Assembly: GCF_002982315.1 (NCBI RefSeq)
Contig: NZ_MWZD01000022.1
Location: 62,001 to 126,000, forward strand
Direction of reading: 5' to 3'
From: Leucobacter massiliensis
GTDB taxonomy: Bacteria; Actinomycetota; Actinomycetes; Actinomycetales; Microbacteriaceae
Length of the DNA stretch: 64,000 nt
Shown here: one piece after another, positions 1-10,004 of the stretch
Layout: every line of letters starts with the position of its first letter
How positions within the stretch are numbered: the stretch's first letter is position 1
Notes under the pieces: generated by a model
Database searches by the model: none
Seen by the model: the letters and a program-made list of their open reading frames with translations, nothing else
What the model was told of the DNA's origin: nothing
Translations under genes and position numbers: made by a program

Positions 1-281
1 GCCTCGGGCGCCGCGAAGCGCGCGCGCAGCACGAATCGGAAGAGCAGCACCACGAGCGCGCCGAAGACCGCGGCGAAGAGCAGCGCCCAGAGCGGAGTCC
101 ACGAGAGCCCGAGCAGCGGCAGCACTACCGAGCCCGCGCACAGCAGCGTCACCGACACGGCGGGCGCGAGCGCCCACAGCCAGAGGCGGCGCAGGCCGAT
201 GCACCAGCCGGTCAGAAGGCCCGGCACGAGGAGGAGCGCGGCGGCCGCGAGCGCGGCGAGGACGGCGGTGAGCCAGGTCAT
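1..281 (-). CDS. DUF6541-like polytopic membrane protein, N-terminal part
   Basis: Only the first 93 codons are inside the window; the gene continues off the left edge. The peptide starts MTWLTAVLAALAAAALLLVP and gives three closely spaced hydrophobic segments (about residues 5-25, 33-55 and 62-82) separated by short basic or aromatic turns. Pattern and composition resemble the large GT-C-like membrane proteins of family DUF6541, which sit in actinobacterial cell-wall polysaccharide loci; that assignment is from memory of the family. The start is the ATG at 281, with a purine-rich GGAAGAAGG about 10 nt upstream. A minus-strand -10 hexamer TACACT lies at 322-327. The adjacent glf is divergent, so this protein probably belongs to the same envelope locus. 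Confidence 0.6.
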   Translation of the reverse strand, partial: MTWLTAVLAALAAAALLLVPGLLTGWCIGLRRLWLWALAPAVSVTLLCAGSVVLPLLGLSWTPLWALLFAAVFGALVVLLFRFVLRARFAAPE

Positions 282-384
282 GGGGGCGATGGCCTTCTTC
301 CGTGATGCGTACGAGGTTTCGAGTGTACCGGCGTACATGAGCATTGAGGTTGCGACCCGGAGGATGCTGCGATTCCGGCGGTGA

Positions 385-1578
<1,194 letters not shown>

Positions 1579-1649
1579 GTCGCGGCGTCGCCACACCGGG
1601 CCGAGCGGACGCCGGGTCGGCTCGTCGGCACGGGCGCCGGAACGGAATC

Positions 1650-1679
1650 TTGGTCGCCGGCGCCGGGGCACCCTAGGAT
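1650..1679 (+). promoter_or_regulatory. Sigma-70-type promoter of the SLH metalloprotease gene
   Basis: TTGGTC at 1650-1655 and TAGGAT at 1674-1679 are separated by 18 nt. The predicted leader is about 50 nt and contains a GAGGAG ribosome binding site before the ATG at 1735. Confidence 0.45.
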
Positions 1680-1734
1680 GAACGCAGTGCGCGCATAGGG
1701 TGCGCTGTGGTGCCGGTGAGGAGACCCGACGACC

Positions 1735-4071
1735 ATGACCAAGCATTCGATCGTGAGGTCCGCATCGGCAGCGCTGATGGTGCTGCTCCTGTCGGTGAGC
1801 GCCTCGCCCGCCGGGGCGCTGGAGTCACCCGTGGCCCCGGACCCGGGCACCGTGGCGGAAGAGGGGGGCGCCGCCGAGCAGCAGGCGCCGGAGACCGACG
1901 GAGAGCCCGGCGCGGGCGACCCCGCGGCGGAACCCGAGGCTCCCGGCGGCGAGACGCCCGCCCCATCCGAAACGCCGGCTCCCGAGCCCGAGGGAGATCC
2001 AGCGCCCGAGGCTCCTGCCGTCCGCGAGGCGCCCGGCCACTCCGCGGAGGCGGACCCCGAGGAGCAGCAGCCGCTGACCGAGGCGCCGGAGGCCATCGAC
2101 GTCACCGGCACGGTGGTCGTGATCCCCGACGAGGCCGAGGCGATCACAGCGGACGCACTCGGCGGGGAGCCCGCTGAGGAGCCCGGCGTGCGCCCCGGGA
2201 CGGTGCTGGTCGCCACCGACCAGGCCGGGCTGGTGGAGCTCGACACCACGAACTCGGGTGGCGTGCTCGAGGCGGGGAGCGCCTTCAGCGGTGAAGTCGC
2301 GCTGCCGCAGCCCGCCATCGAGGCCGTCGAGGAGCAGATCGCGGCCGAGGGTGAGCTCTCGACCGAGGAGGTGGCCGAGACGGCGCACGAGGCGGCGGCG
2401 GCGGCCGGCACGGCCCTCGAAGCCACGGGGACCGGGATCGACGCCCCTGTCGCCGAGGCGGCGGCGGTGAAGAGCCACCCAGTCGATATCCGGTACATGG
2501 GCGGATCGGCGCAGGCGACGCCCTCCCGTTCGGCCCTCCAGAAGATCATCACCGATTCGGGGGCGTTCTGGAAGGCTCAGAGCAATGGTGCGATCAGCTC
2601 CATGCCCATCGCGAGCTACAGCACACTCTCCCCGAATGGGAGCCGCTGCGACGCCGCAGGGCTCTGGAACCAGGCCATCTTCAGCATGGGGTGGACGAAC
2701 GCCAACGACTATCTGAGGAGCGGGCGGCACCTGGTCGTCTTCGTCAACCAGGGCTGCGGCGACGGCGTTGCCGGACTCGGAAGCATCGGCTCGCTGCACA
2801 GCGGCGGCGTCACCTGGGTCAACCTGGGCCTGAGCGGGGAGGCGGGTCACCTCACGAACGCGACCGCCCACGAGCTCGGCCACAACCTCGGCCTCGGTCA
2901 CGCCGATGCCCGGCTGTGCGCCAGCCCGGCCGTCGACTCCAGCACCAACTCCTCCGGTCTGCCGACCGCCACGGGGTGCTCCGACCTCGAGTACGGCGAT
3001 CTGTGGAACGTGATGGGCATCTCGGTGCTGACCGAGGACGGGAAGATCCCCGCGCTCGGCCTGCCGCAGAAGAAGATGCTCGGGGTGCTCGCGAGCGGGC
3101 AGATGCGCGAGGTGCGAGTCGACGCCGGATCCTCGCAGACCTTCACGATCAACGCGGCGAGCGCGTCCAGCGGCCTGCGCGGCCTGCGCGTGTCGACGCT
3201 GAGCCCCGGCACGACCTTCTTCGTCGAGTACCGCAACGGCACGGGAACCGACAGCGGGCTGCCGTGGTCGGACGGGAGCACGAGCTGGTCGGTTTCCGGG
3301 TATCCGAGCCCGGCCACGGGCGTGCGGGTGCTCAAGGGCTATGATTCGGGGGTGGCTGCGGGCGCCAAGCGCAGCGCGGTGCTCTCGCGGTGGAGCAACG
3401 GCAGGGCGCTCCAGTACCTGAGGGCCGGCGACCGCATCACCCCCTACGGCGGCACCGCTCGCGTGGTCGTCCAGGCGGCCTCTGGGTCCACGGCCCGCGT
3501 GACGATCCAGGGCCCGCCCTTCACCGACGTCCCCTTCGGGGCGAAGTTCTTCAAGGAGATCGACTGGATGAAGTCGGAGGGCATCTCCACCGGCACGAAG
3601 ACCAGCAGGGGGCCGAAGTACCAGCCGAAGTCATCGGTGACGCGCGAGGCGATGGCTGCGTTCCTCTTCCGCATGGAGGCGCCGGGCAACTTCAAGGCCC
3701 CGGCCAGCTCGCCGTTCGCCGATGTGCCGACGAATCACAAGTTCTACAAGCAGATCGCCTGGATGCGCGAGGCCGGGCTGTCGACGGGCACGGTCAGGAA
3801 CGGAAAGCGCTACTACGATCCCTCCGCCGGGGTGACGCGCGAGGCGATGGCGGCCTTCATCTACCGCCTGGAGGACTCGAACGCGAAGGGGCCGGCGTCC
3901 TCGCCCTTTGCCGACGTTCCGCGCACCCACAAGTTCTACAAGGAGATCGCGTGGATGCGCTCGGCGGGTCTGTCCACCGGGACCGTGAGGAACGGAAAGC
4001 GCTACTACGATCCGAGCAGCAAGGTGACGCGCGAGGCGATGGCGGCCTTCCTGTACCGTCTCAAGCACTAG
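1735..4071 (+). CDS. Secreted zinc metalloprotease with three C-terminal SLH repeats
   Basis: A 778-residue exported protein. Residues 1-30 form a signal peptide ending near SPAGA. A Glu/Pro/Ala-rich low-complexity region follows to about residue 120. The catalytic zinc motif HELGHNLGLGH lies at about 379-389, with a candidate Met-turn NVMGIS at about 424, as in metzincin-type peptidases. From about residue 596 three SLH repeats follow (FTDVPFGAKFFKEIDWM, FADVPTNHKFYKQIAWM, FADVPRTHKFYKEIAWM), each ending in TREAMAAF. The last two are nearly identical at the DNA level, so they duplicated recently. SLH domains normally tether proteins to wall polysaccharide; the ligand here is unknown. The ATG has a GAGGAG site upstream. 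The TAG stop lies within the CTAG flanking an inverted-repeat element. The substrate cannot be predicted. Confidence 0.85.
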   Translation: MTKHSIVRSASAALMVLLLSVSASPAGALESPVAPDPGTVAEEGGAAEQQAPETDGEPGAGDPAAEPEAPGGETPAPSETPAPEPEGDPAPEAPAVREAPGHSAEADPEEQQPLTEAPEAIDVTGTVVVIPDEAEAITADALGGEPAEEPGVRPGTVLVATDQAGLVELDTTNSGGVLEAGSAFSGEVALPQPAIEAVEEQIAAEGELSTEEVAETAHEAAAAAGTALEATGTGIDAPVAEAAAVKSHPVDIRYMGGSAQATPSRSALQKIITDSGAFWKAQSNGAISSMPIASYSTLSPNGSRCDAAGLWNQAIFSMGWTNANDYLRSGRHLVVFVNQGCGDGVAGLGSIGSLHSGGVTWVNLGLSGEAGHLTNATAHELGHNLGLGHADARLCASPAVDSSTNSSGLPTATGCSDLEYGDLWNVMGISVLTEDGKIPALGLPQKKMLGVLASGQMREVRVDAGSSQTFTINAASASSGLRGLRVSTLSPGTTFFVEYRNGTGTDSGLPWSDGSTSWSVSGYPSPATGVRVLKGYDSGVAAGAKRSAVLSRWSNGRALQYLRAGDRITPYGGTARVVVQAASGSTARVTIQGPPFTDVPFGAKFFKEIDWMKSEGISTGTKTSRGPKYQPKSSVTREAMAAFLFRMEAPGNFKAPASSPFADVPTNHKFYKQIAWMREAGLSTGTVRNGKRYYDPSAGVTREAMAAFIYRLEDSNAKGPASSPFADVPRTHKFYKEIAWMRSAGLSTGTVRNGKRYYDPSSKVTREAMAAFLYRLKH

Positions 4072-4234
4072 GGCGTGCTGCCAAACCCCGCGCGCGCTGC
4101 GGCGCGCCCGTGACGCGCTCGCCGCGTTGTCGTCGGTCATCGATGCTTCCGGCATCGACTCCCTCCTCCGCCTTGCGATCACGCGCCCCGGACACGTCCT
4201 CGCTACCCGCACGGGGTTTGGCAACACACCCTAG
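4068..4234. mobile_element. MITE-like element with 23-bp terminal inverted repeats and CTAG flanks
   Basis: Non-coding element of 159 bp (4072-4230) flanked on both sides by CTAG, consistent with a target-site duplication. The ends form an inverted repeat of 23 bp with 20 matches; all three mismatches are C/T. The shared core is TGCCAAACCCCG. The centre has a small perfect hairpin, TCGATGC/GCATCGA at 4140-4146 and 4152-4158. Terminal repeats, small size and absence of an ORF fit a miniature element mobilised by a transposase elsewhere, IS5-like by general appearance. No second copy is in the window. The left CTAG supplies the stop codon of the protease gene. Confidence 0.6.
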
Positions 4235-4291
4235 CGGGGCCGGGGGCCGGGCACCGACGGTCCCGGTCCCGGCCTCGGCGCTTCCCCGGCC

Positions 4292-6196
4292 TCAGCGGCC
4301 GTCGAAGGTCTTGCGCCACTCCTCCACGGAGGTGATGCGCGGCAGTGCGGCGCGGTAGCGCTGAGCGAGATCGTCCCAGTGCTTCTCGATCTCCGCCGTC
4401 AGCTCCCGGCTCTCGCGCAGCAGGCGGCGGAACTTCGTCCGATCGTAGCGGTACCAGGCCTTGCCCGCGCCGTCCGCGGTGCCGACGATCACGCTGCGGT
4501 GGTGCGGGATCCGCCACCAGTGCGCGTCGCGCTTGGCGTACTCCAGCTCCGGATCCGGGGCGTCGCGCTCGTCGCCGTCGCGGCGCCAGTGCTGGGGCAC
4601 CATCTTGAGCGTGAACAGGGCGAGGCTCAGGCCCTTCGGCGATTCTGGTGTATCGCCGAGGAAGGGCAGGGCACGGCCGCCGCGCGCGACCGGGGTGTCC
4701 GGGTCGCCGGGGCGGTACACGCGGGTCTCCGGGAAATCCGCGGCGAGGGCGCGTGCTCGCGGCATGTCCTCCGAGATGCTGCGGTGCAGCGCCTCCGGGC
4801 CGTCGAGCACGGAGCGCAGCGCGTCGACGGCGAGCTGCACGGCGTAGTACTGCATGTTGAGCAGCTTCTTGAGGTCCTGCCGTCCGCTGTTCTGCATGAG
4901 ACGCCCGCCGCGCCGCTGCGTCGAGTGCAGCAGTCCCGCGATCACCCGGTTGCGGGTGTGGAAGAACGCCTGCCAGTCCTGCGTGTCGTCCTTGTCGAGC
5001 CACGACACGTGCCACAGCGCCACGCCCGGCAGCGACACCGTGCGGTAGCCGGCGTCACGGGCGCGCAACCCGTACTCCGCGTCGTCCCACTTGATGAAGA
5101 CGGGCAGCGGCAGGCCGATCTCGGCGATGATCCGCTTCGGGATCATGCACATCCACCAGCCGTTGTAGTCGGCGTCGAGACGGGAGTGCATCCACTTCGT
5201 CTGGCGCAGATTCTGCTTGCGGAAGTCGTGCCGGTGCTGTTCCTCGAAGGAGGGCCCCCACAGGAAGGGCTCGGGACGGACGACCTCCGCCCAGGCATGG
5301 ATGACGGGCTTGTCGAGCAGGTCGAACATGTGCCCGCCCACGATCACCGGCTCACGGCTGAAGCGACCGAACTGGTGGGCGCGCAGGGCGCTCTCCGTCT
5401 CGAACTCGACGTCGTCGTCGAGCAGCAGCAGGAAGTCGGTGTCGTCGAGTTCGAGGGTCTCCGCCATCGAGCGCGCGAAGCCGCCCGAGCCGCCGAGGTT
5501 CGGCTGCTCGATCACGCGCAGCTTCTCGCCGAGCCGCGCCGCCACCTCGGCGAAGCCGGTCTCGTCGCGCACCTTCTGCGTCCCCTGGTCGACGAGCAGG
5601 ATCCGGTCGATGGCTTCGGTGAGCGCCGGGCTGTCCGCGATGTTGCCGAGCGTCGCCACGCAGTAGTCGGGCTTGTTGTAGGTGGTCATGCCGAGGCTGA
5701 GCTTGCCGGGGGTGGCCGGCTCCGCTTCGGTCGTCCAGCTGCCCTCCTCGAGCACGAGGTCCTCGTCGCCCGCGATGAGATCGAACCAGTACCAGCCGCC
5801 GTCCCCGAACGCCGTGAGCGGCAGCTCGAAGCTCGTGGTCTCGGAGCCGCCGACGGGGTGCGAGGTGACCCGCTGCTGCGCCCCGCTCGCGTTGGAGCGA
5901 TAGACGAGCACGGTGCCCGGTCCGGTGGTGCGCAGCGTGAGGGTGACGCTCGTCACCACCGTCCACCGCTGCCAGTACGCGGCCGGAAAGGCGTTGAAGT
6001 AGGTGCCGTAGGAGACGCGTCGCCCGGCGCGCACGCGGACGCTCGAGCGGGAGAGCACATTGTCGATGCTCGCCACCGCGCTGAGCCGCACGGGCTTCCC
6101 GCCGATCGACGACCAGGTCTCGGGGTCGGCGTAGAGCGGGAGCACGTCGGGATCCTGATTTCCCGGGAAGACGACGTTCTGCAGTGTGGTCGGCAT
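4292..6196 (-). CDS. GlfT2-like galactofuranosyltransferase
   Basis: Glycosyltransferase of 634 residues that uses UDP-galactofuranose to build galactan on a lipid carrier at the inner membrane face. The layout matches mycobacterial GlfT2: an N-terminal beta-sandwich (about 1-160), a GT-A domain opening with LSLGMTTYNKPDYCVATLGNI, the metal-binding DDD at 260-262, WDDAEYG with the candidate catalytic acids at 371-372, and H396 in WHVSW. These numbers nearly coincide with D256/D258, D372 and H396 of M. tuberculosis GlfT2. I chose the ATG at 6196 (MPTTLQNVVFPG) with an AGAGAGG site upstream instead of an extension to 6364 lacking family features. Role follows from the family and from glf nearby; linkage specificity is unknown. 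Confidence 0.88.
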   Translation of the reverse strand: MPTTLQNVVFPGNQDPDVLPLYADPETWSSIGGKPVRLSAVASIDNVLSRSSVRVRAGRRVSYGTYFNAFPAAYWQRWTVVTSVTLTLRTTGPGTVLVYRSNASGAQQRVTSHPVGGSETTSFELPLTAFGDGGWYWFDLIAGDEDLVLEEGSWTTEAEPATPGKLSLGMTTYNKPDYCVATLGNIADSPALTEAIDRILLVDQGTQKVRDETGFAEVAARLGEKLRVIEQPNLGGSGGFARSMAETLELDDTDFLLLLDDDVEFETESALRAHQFGRFSREPVIVGGHMFDLLDKPVIHAWAEVVRPEPFLWGPSFEEQHRHDFRKQNLRQTKWMHSRLDADYNGWWMCMIPKRIIAEIGLPLPVFIKWDDAEYGLRARDAGYRTVSLPGVALWHVSWLDKDDTQDWQAFFHTRNRVIAGLLHSTQRRGGRLMQNSGRQDLKKLLNMQYYAVQLAVDALRSVLDGPEALHRSISEDMPRARALAADFPETRVYRPGDPDTPVARGGRALPFLGDTPESPKGLSLALFTLKMVPQHWRRDGDERDAPDPELEYAKRDAHWWRIPHHRSVIVGTADGAGKAWYRYDRTKFRRLLRESRELTAEIEKHWDDLAQRYRAALPRITSVEEWRKTFDGR

Positions 6197-6330
6197 CGAA
6201 AGCGCGCCTCTCTGAGTGACGGAAGCCGGCGGACCCGGCGCGTGAACCGCACTCAGTCTACCGATCGCAGGATCGGCGGAGCCCGGGGAGGCGGGCCGGC
6301 CGCCGGGCTCCGTGCCGCGGATCTCGCGTC

Positions 6331-6687
6331 TCAGCCCACGTCGAGACGGTGGCTCAGCCGCCACACCGCCACCGTGAGCGAGGGGGCTGCGGCGGCGATC
6401 TCGCGCATCAGCTCGAACTCCACCCGGTCGGCGTTCCGGCGGTGCACGCCCGCATCCGGACTCTGCGAACCACCCGCGAGCCGGGCCAGGCCGAACTCGG
6501 CGAGCTGGCCGCGATCCTCCAGGAGCTCGTCGCGCAGCGCGAGCACCACCAGCTCGTCGATCTCCGGCACCTCGGCGTAGGCGGTCGCGGGATCTTCGCC
6601 GTCGCGCACCCGGTGCTCCAGCATCGTCTCCCGCTCCAGCCGCGCCTCGCCGCGCAACTGCAGCAGGTGCTCCGTGGTGAGGTGCAC
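6331..6687 (-). CDS. Small uncharacterised protein (118 aa)
   Basis: Begins at a GTG two nt after the stop of the upstream polymerase-like gene, whose last codons provide a GGGGAG ribosome binding site, so the two are translationally linked. The peptide (HLTTEHLLQLRGEARLERET at its start) is acidic, lacks membrane segments and signal peptide, and contains predicted helices around RDELLEDRGQLAEFGLARL. I do not recognise a family. Coupling to a polysaccharide polymerase gene suggests an accessory role in the same pathway, but nothing in the sequence proves it. Confidence 0.55.
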   Translation of the reverse strand: MHLTTEHLLQLRGEARLERETMLEHRVRDGEDPATAYAEVPEIDELVVLALRDELLEDRGQLAEFGLARLAGGSQSPDAGVHRRNADRVEFELMREIAAAAPSLTVAVWRLSHRLDVG

Positions 6688-6689
6688 GC

Positions 6690-8072
6690 TCAGCTCCCCG
6701 CCACCGCGACCGTCGCCGTGTCGCGCGGGATCGGCACCCGCCGCCAGGGCAGCTTCGTCGGCTCGGTGTCGGGTGAGGGCAGCTGGAAGTCGAAGCGCGA
6801 CTTCACGGCGAGCAGGATCAGCAGCACCCAATTGCCCTCGATCAGCAGCCGGCTCTCCGTGAGCGACTGCACGAGCAGCGCCACCATCACGAGGAACGGC
6901 CACAGCGCGCTCGTCGCGTAGGGGAGGGGCGGGCCGTAGCCGCGGCGGGGCGGGTCGACCGCGCGGAACCACACGCGCCACATCGTCAGCACCACGATCG
7001 GCGCGAAGGCCAGGACGCCCACGATCCCGAGCTGCAGCCACACGTCGAGCCACGCATTGTGCGCGCTCATCACCGTCACGCCGGCCTTCACGTCGAGCGA
7101 GGCGAAGGGCTCCGCCCACGGCGCCCAGTAGCTCACCCAGCCCCAGCCGAACCACGGCCGCTGCTCGGCGAGTTCGATGACCTTGTGCCAGGTCTCCAGG
7201 CGCCCGGTCAGGTCGCCGCTCTTGCCGAGCAGCCCGAACACCGTGTCGCGCGCGAACAGCACGAGCCCCGCCGCGGCGAGCAGGATCGCCGCGCCCGTCG
7301 CGTACAGCGGCACGCGCCGCTCCGGGCCGAGTCGCCGCGCCCACAGCGCGAGGGCCAGCGCGACCGCCGTCGCCGCGAGCGCCACCCACACGGTCGCTCC
7401 GCGGGTCAGGGCGATCACCGCGAGCGCCGCCACCAGCCAGAACCAGCCCGCAAAGGGGCGCACCAGTCCCGCCCGCAGCTGGATCCCGAACACGATCACG
7501 CCGAGCAGGCCGATGAAGCCGAACAGCACCGAGCTCGCCACGATGCCCTGGACAGGCCCGCCCGCGAAGAGCAGGTCCCGGCTCCAGTAGAGCAGCTTGG
7601 GCACCTTTCCCGAGTCGGGCGCCTCGGCGATGGGCTGCAGCACCGGGTGCCGCACCACGAGCGCCACGAACAGCTCGAAGGCGAAGGAGACGCCGATGAG
7701 CCAGCGCAACGCCGAGGCCAGCGTGCGCAGCACCTCGTGCCAGCTCAGCACGAAGGCGAGCACGACCGCCAGCAGCGTTGTGGCGAGCTGTGCCAGCACG
7801 CCGAGCACGCTCTCCCAGCGGTACTGAGACCACAGGATCGACAGCGCCGCGAGGGTCAGGAACCAGTAGATCGGGGCCGGCAGCCGGTACCAGCGGAAGC
7901 GCTCGGGCTTGAGCCGCACGAACAGCACGATCCCCCACGCCGTCAGCGCCACGGCGACCGCGAGAAACCCCCACCAGCCGAGTGCATTGCGCACCCCGTT
8001 GGCGCCGAGCGTGACGAAGAAGACGGAGATCGCGTACGCGCTCACGCCGAGTCTGGTCTTGCTCTCCGCCAT
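6690..8072 (-). CDS. O-antigen ligase/polymerase-like membrane protein
   Basis: 460-residue protein with 10-12 predicted membrane segments, starting MAESKTRLGVSAYAISVFFV. A large external loop carries GRLETWHKVIELAEQRPWFG followed by SAHNAWLDVWLQLGIVG, the pattern of the Wzy/WaaL family (PF04932), whose loop His residues act in polymerisation or ligation of lipid-linked glycans. Family members are indistinguishable by sequence alone, so polymerase versus ligase is open. It follows the galactofuranosyltransferase region on the same strand and is divergent from manA across a 71-bp gap. Likely role: final assembly of a secreted or wall polysaccharide. Confidence 0.8.
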   Translation of the reverse strand: MAESKTRLGVSAYAISVFFVTLGANGVRNALGWWGFLAVAVALTAWGIVLFVRLKPERFRWYRLPAPIYWFLTLAALSILWSQYRWESVLGVLAQLATTLLAVVLAFVLSWHEVLRTLASALRWLIGVSFAFELFVALVVRHPVLQPIAEAPDSGKVPKLLYWSRDLLFAGGPVQGIVASSVLFGFIGLLGVIVFGIQLRAGLVRPFAGWFWLVAALAVIALTRGATVWVALAATAVALALALWARRLGPERRVPLYATGAAILLAAAGLVLFARDTVFGLLGKSGDLTGRLETWHKVIELAEQRPWFGWGWVSYWAPWAEPFASLDVKAGVTVMSAHNAWLDVWLQLGIVGVLAFAPIVVLTMWRVWFRAVDPPRRGYGPPLPYATSALWPFLVMVALLVQSLTESRLLIEGNWVLLILLAVKSRFDFQLPSPDTEPTKLPWRRVPIPRDTATVAVAGS

Positions 8073-8143
8073 AGTGGGTATGGTAGAGCATCGCTATGGA
8101 GAGCCCGGGGCGCTGCGCCCGGTCCGAGGCCGTGAGGAGTGAC

Positions 8144-9448
8144 GTGCTGGTCTTCATCGAGAACACCCCGCGCGCCTATGCCTGGGGCTCGAAGGACGCA
8201 CTGCCCGATCTGCTCGGGACCGAGCCCACGGGGCAGCCCCAGGCCGAACTGTGGCTGGGCACCCACCCCGGCAATCCCGCGCATGTCGCCAAGGCCGGAC
8301 CGCGCGAGCGCACCCTCATCGATCTCGTCGAGAGCGACCCCGAGCGGTACGGCGTGGACGGCGGTCCGCTGCCGTTCCTGCTGAAGGTTCTGGCCATCGG
8401 GGCACCGCTGTCGCTGCAGGTGCACCCGGATCGCGAGCAGGCCGCCGCCGGATACGCCGCCGAGGAGGCGGCCGGGGTGCCGCGCGATGCCCCGCACCGC
8501 AACTACGGCGACCCTCGCCACAAGCCGGAACTCCTTGTCGCGCTGAGCGAGGTGCTGGCGCTCAGCGGTTTCCGCTCGCTGAGCGAAGCGCGCCGGGACC
8601 TCGCGGCCCTCGCGGCTGCGGCCCGCGGCTCCGACGCCGCGGGCGCGGCCGCCCTGGATGCGGTCTCGGTCCGCCTCGCCGGGGCGGAGCCGGGAGAACT
8701 GCGGCGCGCATTCCTCGACTGGGTCCTCCACGGCGATGCGCCGGTGGTGCCGGCGCTCGGAGCGATTGCGCGGGTGTGCGCAGGCGCGCACCCGGACGCC
8801 GCAGCGGACGGTGCGGAGCCCTGGCCGCTGCCGGACGGCCTCGATCCGGAGCGCGCCGCGGTGCTGCGCGCGCTCGCGGCCGAGCATCCCGGAGACCCGG
8901 GCGTGCTCGTCTCGCTGCTGCTGCACCTCGTGCGCCTGCAGCCCGGGGAGGCGATCTTCCTGGGCGCACGCCAGCTGCACGCCTACCTGAGCGGCATCGC
9001 CGTGGAGGTCATGGCCTCCTCCGACAACGTGCTCCGTGCGGGGCTCACGCAGAAGCACGTCGACATCGCCGAGCTGTGCCGGGTGGTCGACACGGCCGAG
9101 CTGGACGAGCCGCGCTTCCCGTGCCGCCCCGTCGCGCGCGGACTCGTCGAGTGGTGCCCCGACGTCACGGACTTCCGCCTGCTGCGGGCCCGCCTGTGCG
9201 ACCCGGAGGAGGGGGCCGGGTCCCGCGTGGACGGCGGCGCGCCCGCCGTGGAGGTGGCCGCCCGCCACCCGCTCGTGCTCGTGATCACCGCGGGCCGCGT
9301 GCGCGTGGAGCGCGCCGACGATGCGGGACTCGCCGAGGTGGCCACCGCGCGGCGCGGCCAGTCGCTCTACGTCTCCGCCGGCGAGCCCGTGCGTCTCACG
9401 GGACACGGCGAGGTCTTCATCGCGACAGTGGGCGAGAGCGCGGGCTGA
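8144..9448 (+). CDS. manA: Mannose-6-phosphate isomerase, class I
   Basis: Interconverts fructose-6-phosphate and mannose-6-phosphate, the entry to GDP-mannose for glycans. The N-terminus ENTPRAYAWGSKDALPDLLG and WLGTHPGNPA is typical of type I PMI. The cupin contains the zinc-site motif LQVHPDREQA and the later QLHAYLSGIAVEVMASSDNV with the signature ASSDNVLRAGLT. Length 434 residues is slightly long, with an Ala-rich central insertion. I chose GTG 8144, which has a GAGGAG site 4 nt upstream, over an upstream ATG at 8096 that would overlap the divergent promoter region. Sits with the mannose/galactan envelope genes. Confidence 0.92.
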   Translation: MLVFIENTPRAYAWGSKDALPDLLGTEPTGQPQAELWLGTHPGNPAHVAKAGPRERTLIDLVESDPERYGVDGGPLPFLLKVLAIGAPLSLQVHPDREQAAAGYAAEEAAGVPRDAPHRNYGDPRHKPELLVALSEVLALSGFRSLSEARRDLAALAAAARGSDAAGAAALDAVSVRLAGAEPGELRRAFLDWVLHGDAPVVPALGAIARVCAGAHPDAAADGAEPWPLPDGLDPERAAVLRALAAEHPGDPGVLVSLLLHLVRLQPGEAIFLGARQLHAYLSGIAVEVMASSDNVLRAGLTQKHVDIAELCRVVDTAELDEPRFPCRPVARGLVEWCPDVTDFRLLRARLCDPEEGAGSRVDGGAPAVEVAARHPLVLVITAGRVRVERADDAGLAEVATARRGQSLYVSAGEPVRLTGHGEVFIATVGESAG

Positions 9449-9511
9449 GCCGTACGGGCGGGCGTCCGCGCGGCGGGCGAAGACGCGCGCTGAGGCGCCC
9501 TCGCGGGCGAG

Positions 9512-9517
9512 TACACT
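9512..9517 (+). promoter_or_regulatory. -10 hexamer of a leaderless transcript
   Basis: TACACT ends 8 nt before the GTG at 9525. There is no ribosome binding site, and the predicted transcription start coincides with the start codon. Confidence 0.5.
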
Positions 9518-9524
9518 GGTGCGC

Positions 9525-10004
9525 GTGTCGAACCCCGAAACCCGTGAGTCCCGTGCCGGCGCCGCAGCGGAGACCGGTTCGGGCGAGCGGATGAGCGGCC
9601 TCGGACGAGTGCTCATCGCCGTGTACATCGTGCTCGCGCTCGCCGCCACCTTCCGCTCGCTGTACCAGATCATCACCAAGTTCGAAGAGGCGCCCCTCGC
9701 CTACGTGCTGTCCGCGCTCGCGGGAGTGGTGTACATCGTGGCCACCGTGGCCCTGCTGCGACGCGACCGCGGCTGGCGGCCGGTCGCGTGGGCCGCCCTC
9801 GGCTTCGAGCTCGCCGGCGTGCTCGTCGTCGGCACGCTCAGCCTCGTGGCGCCGCAGCTGTTCGGCCACCCCTCCGTGTGGTCGTACTTCGGCAGCGGCT
9901 ACCTCTTCATCCCGCTCGTGCTGCCCGTGCTCGGACTCGTGTGGCTGCGACGCCTCGGCCGTCCCGTCCGCCCCGGCGTCGCCGCGCCGGAGGCCGCCGT
10001 CTGA
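9525..10004 (+). CDS. Four-TM integral membrane protein
   Basis: 159 residues with a short polar N-terminus and four hydrophobic segments (about 28-48, 59-79, 88-110 and 122-142); YLFIPLVLPVLGLVWLRRLG closes the last. Conserved-looking actinobacterial small membrane protein without known function. GTG 9525 is chosen because a TACACT hexamer lies exactly at leaderless spacing; ATG 9591 is an in-frame alternative that would begin just before the first membrane segment. Its stop overlaps the ribF start (TGATG), so both are read from one mRNA. Coupling to ribF does not by itself define a role. Confidence 0.7.
   Translation: MSNPETRESRAGAAAETGSGERMSGLGRVLIAVYIVLALAATFRSLYQIITKFEEAPLAYVLSALAGVVYIVATVALLRRDRGWRPVAWAALGFELAGVLVVGTLSLVAPQLFGHPSVWSYFGSGYLFIPLVLPVLGLVWLRRLGRPVRPGVAAPEAAV

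Noticed and set aside
4379-6580. 733-codon plus-strand frame opposite the galactofuranosyltransferase
   Set aside because: No recognisable motif and a composition typical of GC-rich antisense frames. The minus strand carries the full GlfT2 active site.
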